A stretch of 64,000 nucleotides of DNA from an uncultured Gemmatimonadota bacterium (GTDB taxonomy: Bacteria; Gemmatimonadota; Gemmatimonadetes; Gemmatimonadales; Gemmatimonadaceae), in the NCBI GenBank assembly GCA_902826615.1, contig CADEFN010000008.1, positions 146,912 to 210,911 on the forward strand, written 5' to 3'. The notes under the pieces are model-generated. The model did not search any database, was not told the origin of the DNA, and was given only the letters and a program-made list of their open reading frames with translations. Each line of letters begins with the position of its first letter. The first letter of the stretch is position 1. The position numbers and the translations under genes were made by a program. Shown here piece after piece: positions 58,790-64,000 of this stretch.

Positions 58790-60231
58790 CGGGTTTGCGG
58801 GAAATTGGTACGAGTGGGGACAAGAAGATGACGCAGGTTTTGCGGAATCCCCTCATTTTCCCGGTGGGGGGGCCCCCCCACGCCAACCGTGTCGCGTCGC
58901 GCCGAATCGCGTCGCACCGAATCGCGCTTCACGCTGTCCCTGCGCAGGCTGTCCGCCCTGAGCGAGTCGCGTTGCAGCTCGGCACGGGTCCGCCGCGGTG
59001 TGTTGAAAGTGCGCTCCGACGAGCGCACACGCCCCACCACACTGCGGGCGTCCTCCACCCGCATCCGGAAGGACATGTTGTACGGAAGGGGCGAGACGAG
59101 TTTTACCATCACCTCGTTCTCGGGAATCCTGACCGTCGGTTTTGGCGGTGGAGTGGTGTCTCGTGGTGGCGCACCGCGTCCCGCGGGGCCGGTGGGACGG
59201 GCCCGGGCGGCACCCGGCCGTGGCGCCACGGCGCGTGTCGCCGCTGCCCGGGCCGCGGCGGCCGCATCCGCTGGTGTGCGCCCGGTATCGGCGCCGCGTC
59301 CCGTGGTGTCATTGGCCGCCCGTACCGAATCCTGAATGGCCTTCTGACGGATGGAGTCTTCTTCGAGCCGCTTGAACGCCCGGCTGCCTAACGTGCGTCG
59401 CAGCGGCACCCGGGTGGAATCGGCGCGTTTGAGCGACAGCAACGTCGAGTCGATCACCATCGTGGTGTCGAGCGCCTTGTCGAAACGCACCCGCAGCGTG
59501 AGAGAATCCACCACCTCCACGCGCTCGATGGCGGGACCAAGGGTGTCGCGCACGATGGCATGGAGGACGCGCCGCGCCGAATCGGTCAGCGCAACGGTCG
59601 ACGTGTCATACAACTCGCGGACGTCGAGCGCGCGATTCTTGTTCTGATCGGCGATGGCACGCAGTACATAGGTCCCCGGCGGCATGTTACGCAGCTCGAA
59701 GGCACCAAGGGAATCGGCAATGGCGAGGTAGCGGAGTGAATCGGGAAGAACAATCGCCTCCACAAGTGCCTGACGAGCCGGGCGCTCCTCCAGCCAGTCG
59801 AACACCCGGCCCGAGATGCGTCCCTGCGCGAGGGCAGGACCCGTGGAGAACACCACCGTGGCGCCAACCGAGTCCATGTTGCCATCGAGATCCACGAGGC
59901 CCGGAAGCATCGTGACGCGATAGGTCGTGTTGGGACGAAGGCCGCCGCGAGGCGCGACCTCCAGGCGGGTGCGCCTCCACGAGAGTTCGTTCACACCCTT
60001 GCTCGGGGAGATCACGAAGAGCTCCGCAAGGTTGGGAGCCCCTTGTGGTCGCTCGCTGATCACCTCGTCAAAGTCGAAGCCTACACGACCGGAGCGCACG
60101 TTCACGGCGTTGGTGTCGGGCCGGATTCTCACAATGGCCGGGGGATCCTCGTCTTCCGGACCACCCGGCGGGATGGCTGGGGATGCACAGGCCGACCCCA
60201 GGAGGAGGAGGCCAAACATCACGCACCGCAT
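58786..60231 (-). CDS. Ig-like lipoprotein with Arg-Asp-Ser repeats
   Basis: 481 residues from ATG 60231. The lipobox is LLLLGSACAS. Residues 25-125 are an Ig-like domain (IRPDTNAVNVRSGRVGFDFDE ... LRPNTTYRVTMLPGLVD) of the SbsA type found in surface proteins; a second beta domain with DLDGNMDS-like loops follows (about 145-230). The last third is low-complexity Ala/Pro/Arg, then a repeat of about six R-D-S-x-R units, then a G7C7 run encoding Gly-Gly-Pro-Pro. It is probably an outer-membrane-anchored surface protein. It overlaps selA by 4 bases. Confidence 0.82.
   Translation of the reverse strand: MRCVMFGLLLLGSACASPAIPPGGPEDEDPPAIVRIRPDTNAVNVRSGRVGFDFDEVISERPQGAPNLAELFVISPSKGVNELSWRRTRLEVAPRGGLRPNTTYRVTMLPGLVDLDGNMDSVGATVVFSTGPALAQGRISGRVFDWLEERPARQALVEAIVLPDSLRYLAIADSLGAFELRNMPPGTYVLRAIADQNKNRALDVRELYDTSTVALTDSARRVLHAIVRDTLGPAIERVEVVDSLTLRVRFDKALDTTMVIDSTLLSLKRADSTRVPLRRTLGSRAFKRLEEDSIRQKAIQDSVRAANDTTGRGADTGRTPADAAAAARAAATRAVAPRPGAARARPTGPAGRGAPPRDTTPPPKPTVRIPENEVMVKLVSPLPYNMSFRMRVEDARSVVGRVRSSERTFNTPRRTRAELQRDSLRADSLRRDSVKRDSVRRDSARRDTVGVGGPPHRENEGIPQNLRHLLVPTRTNFPQTR
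58866..58879. repeat. Homopolymer palindrome G7C7
   Basis: Seven G followed by seven C, inside the coding region near the C-terminus of the Ig-like lipoprotein. Slippage would frameshift the last 20-odd codons. A second G/C run of this kind occurs at 3015-3029. Confidence 0.9.
58888..58985 (-). repeat. Tandem 15-bp repeats encoding Arg-Asp-Ser-x-Arg
   Basis: About six imperfect units encode RDSLRADSLRRDSVKRDSVR and a few further copies in the lipoprotein tail. Units are 15 bases and differ mainly in the fourth codon. Confidence 0.75.
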
Positions 60232-60236
60232 GGCGC

Positions 60237-63014
<2,778 letters not shown>

Positions 63015-63109
63015 GCGCGGAATCTATTCACCGGGGTAAGGGGGCGTCTGACCACACCCCTCGGCATGGCCTACTCCCACCACGTACCCTCCGCGCCTAA
63101 CTTGCGATC

Positions 63110-63259
63110 ATGGCGACCCCCGTAACCCGCGCCCGGCGACCCTCCGGTCTGGCCTGGTGGCTTGGCTGGACCCTGGTTGCGGCGGTGATCGTCGGCGGGA
63201 TCACCCTGGCCCTGACCCGGGGTTCCCGGGCGCCGGTGGCGATGTCCACTGCACGTTAG
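63110..63259 (+). CDS. Small single-pass membrane protein (49 residues)
   Basis: A 49-residue frame from ATG 63110 to TAG 63259, on the strand opposite valS. It has a basic N-terminus (TPVTRARRPSG), one membrane helix (LGWTLVAAVIVGGITLALT) and a short tail. Such small proteins are easily missed; the membrane helix and position before thrS support it, but expression is unknown. Its stop TAG lies in a CGTTAGG motif. Confidence 0.55.
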   Translation: MATPVTRARRPSGLAWWLGWTLVAAVIVGGITLALTRGSRAPVAMSTAR

Positions 63260-63305
63260 GCGACCCCGGATCATTGTCGTTCCGGCACTTCTGACCCTGT
63301 CCCTC

Positions 63306-64000
63306 ATGCTAGTCCTCACGCTCCCCGACGGCGCTACTCGCGAAGTCCCTCCCGGCACCCTCGCCCGGGATGTGGTTGCCACCATCGGCGAACGACTGCT
63401 CAAGGCGTCGATCGCGGTGATGGTGAATGGCGAAACGCTCGACCTCAACACCCCGCTCCGAAAGGGAGGGGCGTTCCGCGTGCTGACGGAGAAGGATCCC
63501 GAATCGCTGGCGGTGCTGCGCCACTCGGGTGCTCACATTCTCGCCACGGCCGTCCGTCGCCTGCGCCCCGACGCCCACATCGGCTTTGGTCCCGCCATCG
63601 ACGACGGCTTCTACTACGATTTCGAAGTCAAAACGCCGTTCACCCCCGATGACCTCGAGGCCTTCGAGGCCGAGATGAAGAAGGTGGTGGCCGAGAAGTA
63701 TCCCTTTGTGCGCGAGGAAGTGGACCGCACCGAGGCCAACAAGCGATTTGCCGACGATCCCCTCAAACTCGAGCGCATCGCCGACCTGGGCGCCGATGAG
63801 GTGATCTCGACCTACACCGACGGGCCATTCATCGATCTCTGTCGCGGGCCGCATGTCCCCGACACGAGTTATCTCAAGCACTTCAAACTCCTGCACACGG
63901 CGGGCGCGTATTGGCGTGGAGACGAACGCCGCCAGATGCTGCAGCGCATCTACGCCACCGCGTTCTGGAAGAAGGAAGATCTCGAGACCCACCTCTTCCG
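63306..64000 (+). CDS. thrS: Threonine--tRNA ligase, N-terminal part (runs off the window)
   Basis: About 231 codons from ATG 63306 to the right edge; the catalytic core lies outside. The TGS domain (1-62, LTLPDGATREVPPGTLARDVV, VMVNGETLDLNTPL) is followed by the SAD editing domain with the zinc motif RHSGAHILATAV and CRGPHV. These are the ThrRS N-terminal editing modules that remove mischarged serine. The reading frame is open to 64000. Confidence 0.95.
   Translation, partial: MLVLTLPDGATREVPPGTLARDVVATIGERLLKASIAVMVNGETLDLNTPLRKGGAFRVLTEKDPESLAVLRHSGAHILATAVRRLRPDAHIGFGPAIDDGFYYDFEVKTPFTPDDLEAFEAEMKKVVAEKYPFVREEVDRTEANKRFADDPLKLERIADLGADEVISTYTDGPFIDLCRGPHVPDTSYLKHFKLLHTAGAYWRGDERRQMLQRIYATAFWKKEDLETHLF

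Overview
The window is a GC-rich (roughly two thirds G+C by eye), gene-dense bacterial chromosome segment with no phage, insertion sequence or CRISPR array. Many exported lipoproteins, multiheme c-type cytochromes, Asp-box and Ig-like secreted proteins, and DUF6152/DUF6644-type genes beside ordinary housekeeping genes suggest an aerobic, Gram-negative soil or water bacterium. My best guess is Gemmatimonadota (Gemmatimonadaceae-like); this is inferred from gene content, not from a marker gene. The first gene (Q-rich coiled coil) and the last (thrS) run off the window.

Layout. 1-8.7 kb (+): coiled-coil protein, TPR lipo/secreted protein, secreted unknown, a DinG-type helicase with a RadC-like JAMM domain, a fumarylacetoacetase-family hydrolase and a TonB-like proline-rich protein. 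8.7-10.9 kb (-): gltX and a LexA-family repressor that lacks every self-cleavage residue. 10.9-12.2 kb: two tRNA-Ser genes (GCU, UGA) flanking a small DUF2971-like cargo gene. 12.3-16.1 kb: an FrcABC-type fructose ABC transporter, divergent from a fructokinase. 16-18.4 kb (-): GMC oxidoreductase plus Tat-exported subunit 3. 18.6-29 kb (+): threonine ammonia-lyase coupled to a FabH-type ketosynthase, a dicarboxylate symporter, an esterase, cystathionine beta-synthase, small membrane proteins, a DnaB/RecA-fold ATPase and a diheme cytochrome. 29-38.7 kb (mostly -): kinase/dCMP deaminase fusion, arylamine N-acetyltransferase, D-aminoacylase-like amidohydrolase, Asp-box protein and a heptaheme cytochrome with TPRs. 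38.7-43.2 kb: an orphan branched-chain-type attenuator, M20 peptidase, serine hydrolase and a Tat-exported aminotransferase. 43.2-45.1 kb (+): a non-coding Y RNA, a Ro60/TROVE protein and an HTH protein. 45.1-50.1 kb: DUF3089 fusion protein, DUF6152 and DUF6644 proteins and a cytochrome c'-like lipoprotein. 50.3-53.5 kb: PP2C phosphatase and a DUF2723 membrane protein. 54-63 kb (-): DUF1697, purH, purN, gmhB, selA, Ig-like lipoprotein and valS; then a small membrane peptide and thrS (+).

The most interesting system is at 43.2-45.1 kb. A consensus-like promoter carries a perfect 19-bp palindrome and is followed by about 120 nt that fold on paper as a permuted tRNA (anticodon-like arm, T arm, closed acceptor-like hairpin, D arm) closed by a helix resembling the Ro-binding stem of Y RNAs. 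Next come a Ro60 orthologue with an intact MIDAS and an overlapping small HTH gene that could bind the palindrome. In studied bacteria Ro60 and Y RNA steer exoribonucleases to structured RNA. Other unusual points are the cleavage-dead LexA, the attenuator without its operon, an excess of the heptamer CGTTAGG in both reading phases and at stop codons, and a signal-peptide core built from a 9-bp tandem array facing an inverted partner array.
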